Assembly (NCBI GenBank): GCA_029553475.1
Contig: JAKPKV010000113.1
Span: 1-64,000 of the forward strand
Length of the DNA stretch: 64,000 bases
Direction of reading: 5' to 3'
Origin: Armatimonadota bacterium
GTDB taxonomy: Bacteria > Armatimonadota > Hebobacteria > CAIYQO01
In this document: positions 1 to 8,856 of the stretch, piece by piece
How positions within the stretch are numbered: position 1 is the stretch's first letter
Layout of the letters: the number at the start of each line of letters is the position of its first letter
Translations under genes and position numbers: made by a program
The notes under the pieces: model-generated
The model's input: the letters and a program-made list of their open reading frames with translations, nothing else
The model's database searches: none
What the model was told of the DNA's origin: nothing

Positions 1-1359
1 GAGGCCGGGCGCCGTGTGCGGCGTATTGATGTTGATGCTCTCGGCCGGCGGGAACGCGGGGTCGGTGGAGAACTGCAGCGTGTAGTTCGTCGCGTCGGGC
101 ACCGCTGTACACTGGTACTCGCCCGTGCTCGGCATGAGGCCGGACGCGGTCACCAGCGGCGGGGGCATGATGACGGTGATCTGCGCGGACGCCGGCGAGG
201 GGGGAGTCAGGGCGAGGCGGTAGCCGCTGATCGTCGCCCGCGAGTTGGCGAGCACCTGCGGGGTGGCGGTGAGCCACCGCACGTAATACGCGGAATGAAA
301 GCCCGACGTCGCCCCGAAACGGCGGCAGGTGACGGTGTAGGTATGGTCGGCGAGCGTCTCATTGGCCACCGTCATGTTGGCCAGCGTATCCTCGTAGCTG
401 ACCGTCGTCTGGAACGTGGTCGCCGCGCCCGTCGCGGAATTGATGGCGATGTCCACGACGGTGCTCTCCAGCGGGCGACTACCAGGGAAGAGTTTGCTCC
501 CATCCACGTACAGGGACGCTTCCTTCGGCAGCACGGCGATGGGCGCGTCCGGATGCGTCGCGCGATAAACGAGCACGCCGACGACATTGAGGGGCAGCGT
601 GGCCCAGGAGACAATCGTCCCGCCGAACGGCTGTTCCAGCGGCACGGCGTCGGCCAGCGGCGCGAGCAGCGGGGCGGGCACTGCCGCCGGCGGCACGACG
701 TCAATGGTGACGCTGTCGGAGATGGCCGTCTCCTTGATCTTCGCGGTCACCGTGGCCCGGCCTGCGTCTATCGCGATGAGCAGGCCGTCCTGGGTGATGG
801 CGGCGACGGTGCTCGGGGTGACGCTCCACTCGATAGATCCGGCCGGCAGCACGATGACCGAGGCCAGCGCGTCGGTGACCGTCGCCGTGCACGCCGCCGC
901 GTCGCCGACGGTGAGGGAGGTGGGGGCGTGTACGGCAATGGCATCAGGGACGCCGGTGAGGGTGAGCGTCACGGTGCTGGGCACGCCGGGGGCGAGGTGC
1001 AGCGAGGTTGTGCCGCTGGCCAGCAGACTGCCCAGGCCGTCCCGCTGCGCGTAGGCGTGAATCGTCAGCGTCGCCGGGCCGGTGGGCAGGCCGAAAAATT
1101 CCACCGTGCCGGGTATCTCGGCGCCGGGCGCGCTCGGGCGGTTGGCGGTTTTCGCGACGGGGGATGCGCTCGGAAAGCTGATCGTGCAGACCAGGCTCTG
1201 CGCGCTCGCCGGGATGGCGCGGGTCGCCTCGGGCCAGGTGAAGGCGAGGACGAGGCTGCCGGCGCCGCGCGGCGAGGACGCCGGATTCGCCCCCCCGCCG
1301 CAGCCGGAGAGCACCAGCGCGAGCAGGGCCAGCAGGACGAACAGCGAGCGCAGGATCAT
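1..1359 (-). CDS. Secreted lipoprotein with Ig-like (BIG2-type) domain, 3' end outside window
   Basis: Translating the minus strand from the ATG at 1359 gives an uninterrupted 453-codon frame that leaves the window at base 1, so the C-terminus is missing. The N-terminus is a hydrophobic signal ending in LVLSGC, with the lipobox cysteine at residue 20, followed by a Gly-rich linker; this predicts an outer-membrane or surface lipoprotein. Residues about 140-225 (IAVHAPTSLTVGD ... GRATVTAKI) look like a bacterial Ig-like group 2 domain, as in intimin/invasin-type adhesins. A fibronectin-III-like or Ig-like stretch follows (from PLADAVPLEQPFGG). GGAG lies a few bases before the ATG. No catalytic motif is seen; a structural or adhesive role is inferred. 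The predicted small membrane protein gene lies 88 bp upstream in the same direction. Confidence 0.85.
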   Translation of the reverse strand, partial: MILRSLFVLLALLALVLSGCGGGANPASSPRGAGSLVLAFTWPEATRAIPASAQSLVCTISFPSASPVAKTANRPSAPGAEIPGTVEFFGLPTGPATLTIHAYAQRDGLGSLLASGTTSLHLAPGVPSTVTLTLTGVPDAIAVHAPTSLTVGDAAACTATVTDALASVIVLPAGSIEWSVTPSTVAAITQDGLLIAIDAGRATVTAKIKETAISDSVTIDVVPPAAVPAPLLAPLADAVPLEQPFGGTIVSWATLPLNVVGVLVYRATHPDAPIAVLPKEASLYVDGSKLFPGSRPLESTVVDIAINSATGAATTFQTTVSYEDTLANMTVANETLADHTYTVTCRRFGATSGFHSAYYVRWLTATPQVLANSRATISGYRLALTPPSPASAQITVIMPPPLVTASGLMPSTGEYQCTAVPDATNYTLQFSTDPAFPPAESININTPHTAPGL

Positions 1360-1447
1360 GGCAGGCTCCTTTCGGAAACGGGCAGCGACGGTCGTTTCAC
1401 GATGCAATACCCTGCTGTTCGACGGCGGCGGCGAATGTCCTTTTCTG

Positions 1448-1834
1448 TTATTCAGCATCCGCTGGTGGCGTCTCCGCGGGCGGATGAGCGGGTGGCGGAG
1501 GCGGGCCGGGCGATAGTTCGCCATCGGGGTTGGATTTGTATTTGTCGGGCAGCAAGGCGAGGACGAGGATACAGAGGAGGCCGCCAATCAGGCCGAAGAA
1601 CCCCAGGAGAGCCAGCGCGCCGAACCAGGGGTGCTGGCCTTTGGCGCGGGCGTAGAGGGAGCAGCCCCAGGCGAAGAGCGCCAGGCATAGCAGGCTCAAC
1701 ATGAAGCTCTGCATTAGCGTGGGGGTCCATGGAGCAAGCGGATTGTTGGCCCATGCGATTGTTATACTGCCTGACATACAGATAAAACCGAGCCACAGAC
1801 CGATGCGCGCCTTGGTTTCATAACGTTTGAGCAT
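1448..1834 (-). CDS. Small three-helix membrane protein, unknown function
   Basis: This 128-aa protein has three hydrophobic segments at about residues 12-28, 41-61 and 70-93, then a short charged stretch (DKYKSNPDGE) and a proline-rich acidic tail (GPPPPPAHPP). The pattern suggests a small inner-membrane protein with a flexible tail. I do not recognise a family. It is preceded by a weak GGGA-type ribosome site and lies 88 bp upstream of the lipoprotein gene on the same strand, so co-transcription is possible. The opposite-strand frame across this region is a GC shadow without a plausible start or protein features. Confidence 0.7.
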   Translation of the reverse strand: MLKRYETKARIGLWLGFICMSGSITIAWANNPLAPWTPTLMQSFMLSLLCLALFAWGCSLYARAKGQHPWFGALALLGFFGLIGGLLCILVLALLPDKYKSNPDGELSPGPPPPPAHPPAETPPADAE

Positions 1835-1945
1835 GGGCGTTCCCGATAATTAGAGATTAGGGGTGAGGGATTCGGGATGAGGTGTAGTGGGCCGTCGCGT
1901 TGCGCCTCGCTTCGCCATCTTGACCGGGGGCGCCCCCCGGGAATC

Positions 1946-2462
1946 GGCCGGCGCCGACGCGGGCGGCGCGCCAGCGGACCCCGTGGACAGCGCCCGGTCG
2001 CCCCCCCCACCCCCATGTCCCGCAGGGACCGAAGCCGTTTGCCACGGGTGGAGCGTCAGCGGAACCCGTGGACCCCAGCCCCGCAAAACATCACAGCCCC
2101 GCAGGGGCGACAGCAGGAGGAGATCATATCATGGCCGATTCATTCGCCGCCCCGACCGGAGATGGCCCCGCGCCTCCTCGAGCAGCGTGAGCGGATGGGA
2201 CGCGATGAAGCGGTAGCGCGAGCCGCAGGCGGAGCAGCAGCGGACGGTGACGTTGCAGGAGGAGGATTCCGGATGCTCCGCGGTAGCTATGGGACGGGAC
2301 GCTGTCGCCCCTGCGGGGCTGTGGATGTTTGCGGGGCCGGGGTTCACGGGTTCCGCTGGCGCTCCACCCGTGGCTAACGGCTTCGGTCCCTGCGGGACAG
2401 GGGGGTGGGGGGGGCGACCGGGCGCTGCGCGCGGGGTCCGCTGATGCGCCGCCCGTGGCCGG
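1946..2462. repeat. Large inverted repeat (about 160-bp arms) in gene-free region
   Basis: Bases 1946-2114 read on the opposite strand match 2301-2462 over nearly their full length, by eye about nine positions in ten. Shared blocks include GCAGGGGCGACAGC, CCACGGGTGGAGCG and GGTCCCTGCGGGACA (one orientation or its complement). The roughly 186 bp between the arms shows no gene. Because the arms differ at scattered positions and small indels, this is an old or maintained palindrome rather than an assembly fold-back. It occupies most of the 892-bp gap between the small membrane protein and the hydrolase gene. No transposase frame lies inside. Confidence 0.85.
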
Positions 2463-2533
2463 CGGGGGTGATCCCTTCGGGATGACATCATCTCCTCTAC
2501 CTCGTACGCCTATCTCCTATCTCCTATCTGTAG

Positions 2534-2697
2534 CGGGTCGTCACGTTGCACCTTGTCTCGTCCATCGTCGGGAACGCCCTCCGTGGCGTTCCGGTTCCCG
2601 TAGCTCCACCCGGTGTGCCAACGTGCGCCTCGGAACGCCACGGCGGGCGTTCCCTACCAGCGGTCGGTTCGCAGAGCACGAGACAACGTGACGACCC
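2534..2697. repeat. Second inverted repeat with nested GGAACGCC hairpins
   Basis: The outer arms are GGGTCGTCACGTTG (2535-2548) and CAACGTGACGACCC (2684-2697). Inside, each half carries its own hairpin built from GGAACGCC...GGCGTTCC, at 2571-2592 and 2632-2652, and these halves are also complementary to each other. Bases 2463-2533 to its left show only repetitive CTCCTATCT text and no gene. The structure is a compact cruciform-type element just downstream of the alpha/beta hydrolase stop codon, where it could act as a transcription or mRNA 3'-end structure. Confidence 0.75.
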
Positions 2698-2726
2698 ACG
2701 ACAATCGCTGACTACGAACCCTACCT

Positions 2727-3776
2727 TTACAGCCATTGCCGCATAAAGGCCCAAACTCTTGCATTGGAGAAGGTGTGGCCGCCGGGGTAATATTCTTCCT
2801 CGACGCGGTCGGCGGCGTGGAAGAGGGCGTAAGCCTGGCGGAGGGTGTGGACGCCCTCCTTCGTCGCGTGGAGGGGGAAGATGGGGTCATCCTCACCCTG
2901 GCTGATGAGGAGCGGGCGCGGGGCGATGGCGCAGCCCAGGGTGGGCATCTCCGCCACGCGGGCGAGGCCGGGCACGAAATTGTCCAGGCAGTGGTGGATC
3001 TGCATGAAGACGCGGAACTGGTTGAAATAGCCGCTGATCATCGCCGCCTTCACGCGGTCGTCGAGGACGGCCATGAAGAAGGCGATGGTGCCGCCGCCGC
3101 TGATGCCGGCGACGCCCAGGTGGCCCGCGTCCACCTCCGGCTGATCGCCGAGCAGGGTGAGCAGGCGGCGGGCGTCAAAGACGCGCAGGCCCGCCATGCT
3201 GCCGCCGAGCTGCTGGGCGAGTTTGGTGGGCGTGTCACAGGCGGACGTGTTGTACTGCGCGCAATAGCTGAAATCGCGCCGGCGGCCGAAGCAGAGCTGG
3301 TCGTAGGTCAGCGCCACGAAGCCGTTGCGCGCCGCCTCCAGCGCGAAGCTGTGCTGATACTCGCCCGTCACCGGCTCCCCGGCGGCGTTGCGGCCGAAGA
3401 GGGGATTCATGCCGTCGCCGTGGCCGTGCAGGCAGAGCACCGCCGGCCCGGACGCCCGTGCGGGGATGAGCAGCATGAAGGGCACGGTCAGCCCCGGCGC
3501 GGTCTCTACCTCGCCGAAGCGGAAAGCGATGCCCGGCTCCCACTCGCCCGCGGCGATGACGCGCGGTTCCAGCGGCAGCGGCTCCGGCGTCCACCCCAGC
3601 GCCCCCTCCACCGCCGCGCGCAGGTCGGCCCGCCACGCCGCGAACCCCGCGCGGGTGAGGCCGTCCGGCGTGAAGCGCGGGGTGATCTCCCCCCACCAGC
3701 GGTTCAGCGCCGCCAGCGGCGCATATCCCGCGCCCGGCGAGGCGGTGGCGATCATCCAATCGGTGGTGATGGACAT
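2727..3776 (-). CDS. Alpha/beta hydrolase of the acetyl xylan esterase/dienelactone hydrolase type
   Basis: The start at 3776 is preferred because AAGGAG lies just upstream; the longer frame would run through an inverted repeat. The 349-aa product has the serine-hydrolase hallmarks: a GHGDGMNP oxyanion-type loop after the first core strand, nucleophile elbow GISGGG near residue 225, an acid in QGEDDPIFP near residue 297 and the catalytic histidine in GGHTF near residue 335. No convincing signal peptide is visible, so a cytoplasmic location is likely. The family includes esterases that deacetylate sugars or cleave small esters; the substrate cannot be read from sequence. It lies between two inverted repeats. 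Confidence 0.88.
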   Translation of the reverse strand: MSITTDWMIATASPGAGYAPLAALNRWWGEITPRFTPDGLTRAGFAAWRADLRAAVEGALGWTPEPLPLEPRVIAAGEWEPGIAFRFGEVETAPGLTVPFMLLIPARASGPAVLCLHGHGDGMNPLFGRNAAGEPVTGEYQHSFALEAARNGFVALTYDQLCFGRRRDFSYCAQYNTSACDTPTKLAQQLGGSMAGLRVFDARRLLTLLGDQPEVDAGHLGVAGISGGGTIAFFMAVLDDRVKAAMISGYFNQFRVFMQIHHCLDNFVPGLARVAEMPTLGCAIAPRPLLISQGEDDPIFPLHATKEGVHTLRQAYALFHAADRVEEEYYPGGHTFSNARVWAFMRQWL

Positions 3777-3842
3777 GATGAGACTCCTTCGTAGTTGTAC
3801 TCGTATGTCGGGCGTGCGCCGCGGCGCGGCGCGGCGTGCCGT

Positions 3843-4037
3843 CACCACGGGGACTGTCCCCCTGCACGTCGTGACCAGATGATCCACCGGCCGTTCACCG
3901 GGACTGTCCCCAATGCCCCAACCCCCTCCCCGACATGGGGAGGGGCGCCATATCTACGCCGCCACCATGGGGACAGTCCCGGCGAGAACCCTGTGGATCA
4001 CCTGATCACGGCGTGCAGGGGGACAGTCCCCGTGGTG
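3843..4037. repeat. Inverted repeat with two 70-bp arms and GGGGACnGTCCCC palindromes
   Basis: The arm at 3843-3912 is the reverse complement of 3968-4037 with only about ten to twelve mismatches. Each arm begins and ends with a GGGGAC(T/A)GTCCC-type palindrome, and the central 55 bp contains a further CCCCTCC/GGAGGGG stem. The right arm overlaps the 3' end of the URO-D-like gene and supplies its last ten codons and stop. The left arm sits upstream of the hydrolase start. The palindromic ends resemble repetitive extragenic palindromes mobilised in trans by REP-associated tyrosine transposases; that link is inference. Confidence 0.88.
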
Positions 4038-5217
4038 CGCTCCGCTCCGCCGCTTCACGCAGTGCGTCGTAGTCCATCGGCTTCGGGATGCCGAAGAGCT
4101 CGCATTTGCGCTGCAGGTAGTAGAGATAGTTGGCGTAGGTGACGTCGGGCGGGCAGCGGTGGTCGCAGAAGGGGATGAAGCCGCCCTGCTCGACGATGGG
4201 CGCCAGGTAGCGCAGCTCCGCTTCGATGGCCTCACGGCCGGCGATCATCGCGCGCTTGTCCACCCCGCCGAAGAGGAGGACGCGTTCGCCGTAGCGCTCC
4301 CGCAGGTCGTGCGGGAACATGTGCCCGGCGCGCTCCAGCGGGAACATGCCGTTCACGCCCCCCGCCAGCCAGCCGTCCACCAGCAGGTTCGCGTCGCCGT
4401 CGCAATCCACGCAAAAGGTGTCCAGCCCGCGCCGGCGGCAGCAGTCGGTGATCTCCTTGTAGCGCGGGGTCATCACCGCGCGGAAGAAGGCGGGGGAGAC
4501 CATCGGGCCGGCGTTGTAGGCCATGTCTTCCCAGAAGAGGCCGAGATCAACGCGCACCTCGCGCAGCGCGCGGTCAATGGTGGTGATGGTGAGGAGGGTG
4601 AGATGGTCCATCATCTCCGCCATCCACTCCGGCTCTTCGGCCACCGCCACGCAGGCGTTCTCAAACCCCATCCAGTCGCGAATCACGCCGAACAGGCTGC
4701 CCAGGCCGATGGTCACCGGGGTATCCGAGGCGTTCAGCCGCGCCACCGCCGCCGCCCACTCCGCATCGTCCGGGTAGCGGGGGGTGTTGGGGTTCAGGCG
4801 TTCATCGCGGAAGCGCTCCCAGTCCGCGCGGGTCTCGATGGGGAATTTCAGGTAGTGCGGAATCGTCGAAGCGCCGTCCGTGAAGGACTGGCAGATGGCG
4901 CCCTCGCCGTTGCGGTAGATGATATAGCGCTCCGTCTCCTCGATCACTTCGTAGGTGAAGGGCGGCACTATGCCGACGTTCACCGGCACGTAGTCCTGCG
5001 TGTCCAAGGCGAAGAAGCGGTCGCCCTGCCGGTTATTGGTGACGGAGTCCGGCAGGCCCTGCCGGTGCCAGGTGGGAAAGGTCTCCTCCCACCAGCCGAA
5101 CTCCCAGTGGGCGGGATGGTCGGCGGTTTTGTAGTGCGTCACGCGGCGAAAGCGCTCGCGGCTGGTCATGGTCGAGACGCCGGGCGAGGCGTACAGGGAA
5201 GCGGGCTGGACACGCAT
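4006..5217 (-). CDS. Uroporphyrinogen decarboxylase-like (URO-D superfamily) protein
   Basis: The start at 5217 has GGGAG a few bases upstream; the ATG at 5169 (MTSRERF, a typical URO-D-like start) is the alternative. The 403-aa product is collinear with the URO-D/corrinoid methyltransferase superfamily: ERFRRVTHYKTADHPAHWEF at the start, a central VDCDGD motif and a C-terminal CDHRCPPDVTYANY motif. It lacks the usual HemE signature, so a methyltransferase-like role (corrinoid or one-carbon) is more likely than haem synthesis. The final ten residues (PRGLSPCTP and the stop) are encoded by an inverted repeat arm, so the original terminus was probably replaced. A second family member is at 56296-57543. 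Confidence 0.85.
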   Translation of the reverse strand: MRVQPASLYASPGVSTMTSRERFRRVTHYKTADHPAHWEFGWWEETFPTWHRQGLPDSVTNNRQGDRFFALDTQDYVPVNVGIVPPFTYEVIEETERYIIYRNGEGAICQSFTDGASTIPHYLKFPIETRADWERFRDERLNPNTPRYPDDAEWAAAVARLNASDTPVTIGLGSLFGVIRDWMGFENACVAVAEEPEWMAEMMDHLTLLTITTIDRALREVRVDLGLFWEDMAYNAGPMVSPAFFRAVMTPRYKEITDCCRRRGLDTFCVDCDGDANLLVDGWLAGGVNGMFPLERAGHMFPHDLRERYGERVLLFGGVDKRAMIAGREAIEAELRYLAPIVEQGGFIPFCDHRCPPDVTYANYLYYLQRKCELFGIPKPMDYDALREAAERSAPRGLSPCTP

Positions 5218-5254
5218 GTTGGACTCCCGGCGCGCGCGCAGCGCACCAGGGGGT

Positions 5255-5283
5255 ACTATAGCATAAAGACCGGAGCATGTGGA
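5255..5283 (-). promoter_or_regulatory. Possible sigma-70-type promoter for the URO-D-like gene
   Basis: On the minus strand a TCCACA box (5283-5278) is 17 bp from TATAGT (5260-5255), about 37 bp upstream of the chosen start at 5217. The -10 is good and the -35 matches four of six positions. The surrounding DNA is strikingly less GC-rich than its neighbours. Confidence 0.35.
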
Positions 5284-5398
5284 GGGACAGACTACGCATG
5301 GCGGAACGGCGTTGCGAACGGGGCGCGCACACACCGATGTCGGGGGTTGCAGACCTGGCCATGCGCAGTCAGTCCCAGTGGTACTGGGGGAGGGAGAA

Positions 5399-5800
5399 AT
5401 GGACGCGCTGCGCGCACTGCTGGATGCCGTGCAGACCATCGCGGTGGTCGGGTTTTCGCCGAGCGCCGGGAAGGCGGGGCATGACGTGCCGGCCTACCTG
5501 CGCCGGGCGGGGTATCGCATCATCCCGGTGAACCCGGCGGTGGCGGAGGCGTGGGGCGAGCGCGGCTACGCGTCGCTGCGCGACATCCCCGACCCGGTGG
5601 ACCTGGTGCTCGTCTTCCGCCGCGCGGAGCACGTCCCCGACATCGTGCGCGACGCGCTGGCCCTGCCCCATCGCCCGCGCGCGGTCTGGCTGCAGCGCGG
5701 CATCGTCAGCGCCGAGGGCGAGGCGCTCGCCCGCGCCGCCGGCCTCACCGTCGTGCAGGACCGCTGCATCATGGTGGAGCATCGGCGGCGGGGGGCGTGA
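5399..5800 (+). CDS. CoA-binding domain protein (YccU/CoA_binding_2 family)
   Basis: GGGAGGGAG directly precedes the ATG at 5399, which gives a 133-aa protein of normal family length. The N-terminal Rossmann strand and loop IAVVGFSPSAGKAGHDVPAYL, then YRIIPVNP and DLVLVFRRAEHVPDIV, follow the pattern of the CoA-binding domain related to the succinyl-CoA synthetase alpha subunit. The C-terminal VVQDRCIMVEHRR keeps the family's conserved terminal CIMxEH. These single-domain proteins bind CoA; their cellular role is not established. The gene is divergent from the URO-D-like gene and convergent with the next large gene. Confidence 0.9.
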   Translation: MDALRALLDAVQTIAVVGFSPSAGKAGHDVPAYLRRAGYRIIPVNPAVAEAWGERGYASLRDIPDPVDLVLVFRRAEHVPDIVRDALALPHRPRAVWLQRGIVSAEGEALARAAGLTVVQDRCIMVEHRRRGA

Positions 5801-5829
5801 CCACACCCCCGTCGCGCCCGCCCGCCTGC

Positions 5830-8800
5830 CTACCGCTCCGGGATGACCACCCGTACCGTGGCGGTGACCAACTCCTCCGGCTTCACCCCGTCCACCACCC
5901 GGTAGCCGGTGGCTTTGATGGCGTAGACGCCGGGGGGGAGGCCGGCGGTGCGCAGGGTGTAGCGGGTGTCGCTCTCCTTGGTGAAATACTGGTCGCCGCG
6001 GCTGACGGCGCCGCGCACCTGGTCGGCGAGGACGGCGACCAGATCAATGTTGCCGGTGACGCGCACGGTGACGGTGAGCTGGTCGCCGGTGATGACTTGC
6101 CCCTCGGTGAGGCCGCCGAGGGTGATGCTGTTGTACCAGTCCACGGCGGCGTGGGCCAGCGGCGGGACGAAGTCGGGGTGCTGGGTGAGCACCAGCGCGC
6201 CGTAGGCGGTGAAGCCGCTGCCGCCCACCGGCAGCACCTCCAGCCGCAGCCGCTCCTGCCGCGCCAGCGCGAAGGTGCCCAGCTTCACCCAGCCGTCGGG
6301 CGCGCCGGCGGGGATGGTGGCGGTGAGCAGGGCCTGCGACGAGGCGGTGAGCGAGGGCGGGCGGGTGACGCGCACCGCCAGGCCGCGCTCGCGCGGCATC
6401 GCCAGCAGCCAGGCGGTATAGGTGCCGGGCCGCAGCACGGGGAAGCGGCTGGCCGTGGCGGTATCGGTGGTCAGCGCGTGCCCGAGGCCGCCCCACAGCG
6501 GCCACGGCTGCCAGTCGCCCAGCAGGTCGCGGCCCGGCAGCAGGGCGAGGCTGAATTTCGGCGTTTTCCCCACCGTCGTCACGCTGTAGGGCGCGGCGAG
6601 GGTGTTCCCCTTCGTATCCATCGCCACCAGCCCGTAGAGGAGCATGCCGCCGTTGGGCTGGCCGGGAATCTCCCCTTCGAACATGGTGTTGCCGGTGCCC
6701 TCCACCGGCGTCAGGTCGGCGAGTTTCAGGTTGCGCAGGGACGACCCGTAGCGCACCGCCACCGCCTTCACGCCGTCGGGATCATACACGGTGGCGCGCA
6801 CGCGGATCGGCGTGCCGGCGGGCGGCGCGGCGGGGGTGAGGCGCAGGGCGCGCAGGTATGGCCCGTCCGGATTCGTCACCAGGCTGATGACCTTCACCCG
6901 CAGCGGTTTGTCGCCGGCGGTGAATTTCACCGTCAGCGTCGCGCCGGTATGCTTCAGCGGCAGGTCGGTGGTGCCGGCGAGGTCGGCGCTGGAGGCGAGC
7001 GCCACCGGCGCCGCGCCGTTGAGGCTGACGGCGCCCGTGCCGACCGTCACCACGCGCAGCGCCGCGCCGGTGACGGGCAGGTCCTTCAGCGGGATGCGGT
7101 AGGTGAGGCCGGTGCCGGCCGGCACCAGCCGCCCGCGGGCGTCGGCGGTGGTGATGCCGCTCTCGGCCAGGAAGGGCCGGTCCGCCGGCGGATGAATCGG
7201 CGCGAAGAGCGGCAGCACGTCGCGGTCCGCGAGCGTCGGGCGGTCGTCCAGCGGGTCGGGCAGGCCGTCGCGGTCGGTGTCCGGGTGGTGCGGGTCGCTG
7301 CCTTGAAACAGCTCCAGCGCGTTATCCACGCCGTCCTGATCGTCGTCTTCAACGGGTAAATCCAGCATCAGCGGCGGCGAGAGGGAAATGCCCAGCCCGC
7401 CGGCCTCCACCACGCGGGCGCGCACGGCCACCTTCCCGCCGTAGCGCATGGGCGGCAGGACGGCGGCCAGCGTGCCATTGCCCACCGCAATCAGGTCGGC
7501 GGCGCCGATGCGGCCGGTGGGATCACTGAAGATCAGCCGCGCGGCCAGCACCTTCGCCGCGCCGTCCACGCGCACGGTGATGGGGATGGGCGTGCCGGCC
7601 GTCGGCGTGCGCAGCGTCGTCGTCGGCGCCTCCACCTTCAGCGTGGGCTTCAGCCGGTCGGGAAAGCGCACGCCCTGCTGCTTTTGCTGTTCAAACAGCG
7701 CGTAGACGGCGGTGAATTCCCGCGCGCGGTACGCCTGCGCGGGGGTGACCAGCGAGCGGGAGTAGGTGATTTCCTTCAGCATGGCGGCGACGGTGCTCGG
7801 CGGCAGGCCGTCGGGATCGAGGTAAAGCACCTGCACCGGGCCTTTCATCACCGTCAACGCGTGGCGCAGCTCCGCCACCGTGCGCGCTCGCGCGCTCGCG
7901 GGGAAGACGGGGAAGCCGTCCGGCACGCCCGCGTAGGCGGGCAGCGCCCCCGCGCCCTTGCGCAGGAAGGCGCAAAACCACTGCCGGCGCGCGGCGTCGG
8001 TGATGCGCTCCGTCGGCGCCCAGGCGCCGCCGTCTCCCTGCAGCGACAGCGCGAGCAGGTCCAGCTCGCGGGGATTCGGCGGGGCGGCGCCGCGCGGCGG
8101 GGCGGCGAGGAACTCGGCGGCGGTGAAGAACTGGCGCGCCAGCAGGTGCTGATAGAGCGCCGGCGCCGCCGCCAGCTCGGCGGGGATTTCAATGCCCACC
8201 GGCAGCCGCGCCAGCGCCGGGTCGTCCAGCAGCGGCAGGATGCGCGTCTTCACGTCGTCCAGCGCGCCGGTGCCCTCGTAGATGAGCGCCAGCAGCTCGG
8301 TGCCCTGGCGGATATCCGCCTCCTCGCGCCACTGCAGCAGCGGCTGATTCGCGGAAAAACGGGCATAGCAAGAGCGGTTGCCCAGCCGGCCGTCGGCGGG
8401 GATGTCGGCGAGCACGCGGGGGTCCGGGGGCATGATTTTCCGGATCGCGTCCGGCAGGCCCAGGTCCTGGTGGGTGGCGATGACGGCGCCGGGGGCGTCG
8501 GCGGCGGCGGTCAGCGCACCGTCACGGTCATCCGGCTGCGCCGGGTCGTAGCGAATCTGCCCGGTCAGCTTGCCTTTCACCGCCTCCAGCAGCGCGCCGG
8601 GGGTGAAGACCTCTTTTTTCAGCCCGTGGGCGCGCGCCAGGACGTCGGCGAGGCGGGCGTCCGTCTCGTCGCGGATGATGAAGACCGGCTCCTCGTTTGG
8701 CTGCCGGTTCAGCGCCATCTGCAGGCTGCCCAACCAGGTTTCCAACTCCGGCTGGCCGGCGATCCAGCGCAGGTCCACCACGCGCAGCGTGGTCGGCGCC

Positions 8801-8856
8801 GCCCAGAGCAGCGCGGGCAGCAGCAGGACGGCGATGACCAGCAGACGACGGGTCAT
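5830..8856 (-). CDS. Large secreted protein with thrombospondin-type-3 calcium repeats
   Basis: The start at 8856 follows AAGGAG and opens a clear signal peptide (MTRRLLVIAVLLLPALLWAA). The 1,008-aa product divides roughly into an N-terminal globular region (25-400), Ig-like regions, an acidic DDQDGVDNALE...DTDRDGLPDPLDDRP stretch near residues 502-535, and further beta-rich domains ending in RVVIPER. The acidic stretch matches the calcium-binding TSP3-type repeat found in exported bacterial proteins. The N-terminal part (LNRQPNEEPVFIIRDE, GQIRYDP) is faintly like the N-terminus of GxGYxYP-motif proteins; this is a weak, unverified resemblance. It is probably periplasmic or surface-associated. 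No enzyme motif is recognised. Confidence 0.8.
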   Translation of the reverse strand: MTRRLLVIAVLLLPALLWAAPTTLRVVDLRWIAGQPELETWLGSLQMALNRQPNEEPVFIIRDETDARLADVLARAHGLKKEVFTPGALLEAVKGKLTGQIRYDPAQPDDRDGALTAAADAPGAVIATHQDLGLPDAIRKIMPPDPRVLADIPADGRLGNRSCYARFSANQPLLQWREEADIRQGTELLALIYEGTGALDDVKTRILPLLDDPALARLPVGIEIPAELAAAPALYQHLLARQFFTAAEFLAAPPRGAAPPNPRELDLLALSLQGDGGAWAPTERITDAARRQWFCAFLRKGAGALPAYAGVPDGFPVFPASARARTVAELRHALTVMKGPVQVLYLDPDGLPPSTVAAMLKEITYSRSLVTPAQAYRAREFTAVYALFEQQKQQGVRFPDRLKPTLKVEAPTTTLRTPTAGTPIPITVRVDGAAKVLAARLIFSDPTGRIGAADLIAVGNGTLAAVLPPMRYGGKVAVRARVVEAGGLGISLSPPLMLDLPVEDDDQDGVDNALELFQGSDPHHPDTDRDGLPDPLDDRPTLADRDVLPLFAPIHPPADRPFLAESGITTADARGRLVPAGTGLTYRIPLKDLPVTGAALRVVTVGTGAVSLNGAAPVALASSADLAGTTDLPLKHTGATLTVKFTAGDKPLRVKVISLVTNPDGPYLRALRLTPAAPPAGTPIRVRATVYDPDGVKAVAVRYGSSLRNLKLADLTPVEGTGNTMFEGEIPGQPNGGMLLYGLVAMDTKGNTLAAPYSVTTVGKTPKFSLALLPGRDLLGDWQPWPLWGGLGHALTTDTATASRFPVLRPGTYTAWLLAMPRERGLAVRVTRPPSLTASSQALLTATIPAGAPDGWVKLGTFALARQERLRLEVLPVGGSGFTAYGALVLTQHPDFVPPLAHAAVDWYNSITLGGLTEGQVITGDQLTVTVRVTGNIDLVAVLADQVRGAVSRGDQYFTKESDTRYTLRTAGLPPGVYAIKATGYRVVDGVKPEELVTATVRVVIPER

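Noticed and set aside
16-1704. 562-codon plus-strand frame at the start of the window
   Set aside because: It is antisense to the lipoprotein gene, Arg/Gly-rich, and without homology-like features, whereas the minus-strand frame has a lipobox and Ig-like domain.
2736-5484. Plus-strand frames across the hydrolase and URO-D-like genes
   Set aside because: Complementary shadows; the minus strand carries catalytic motifs and ribosome sites.
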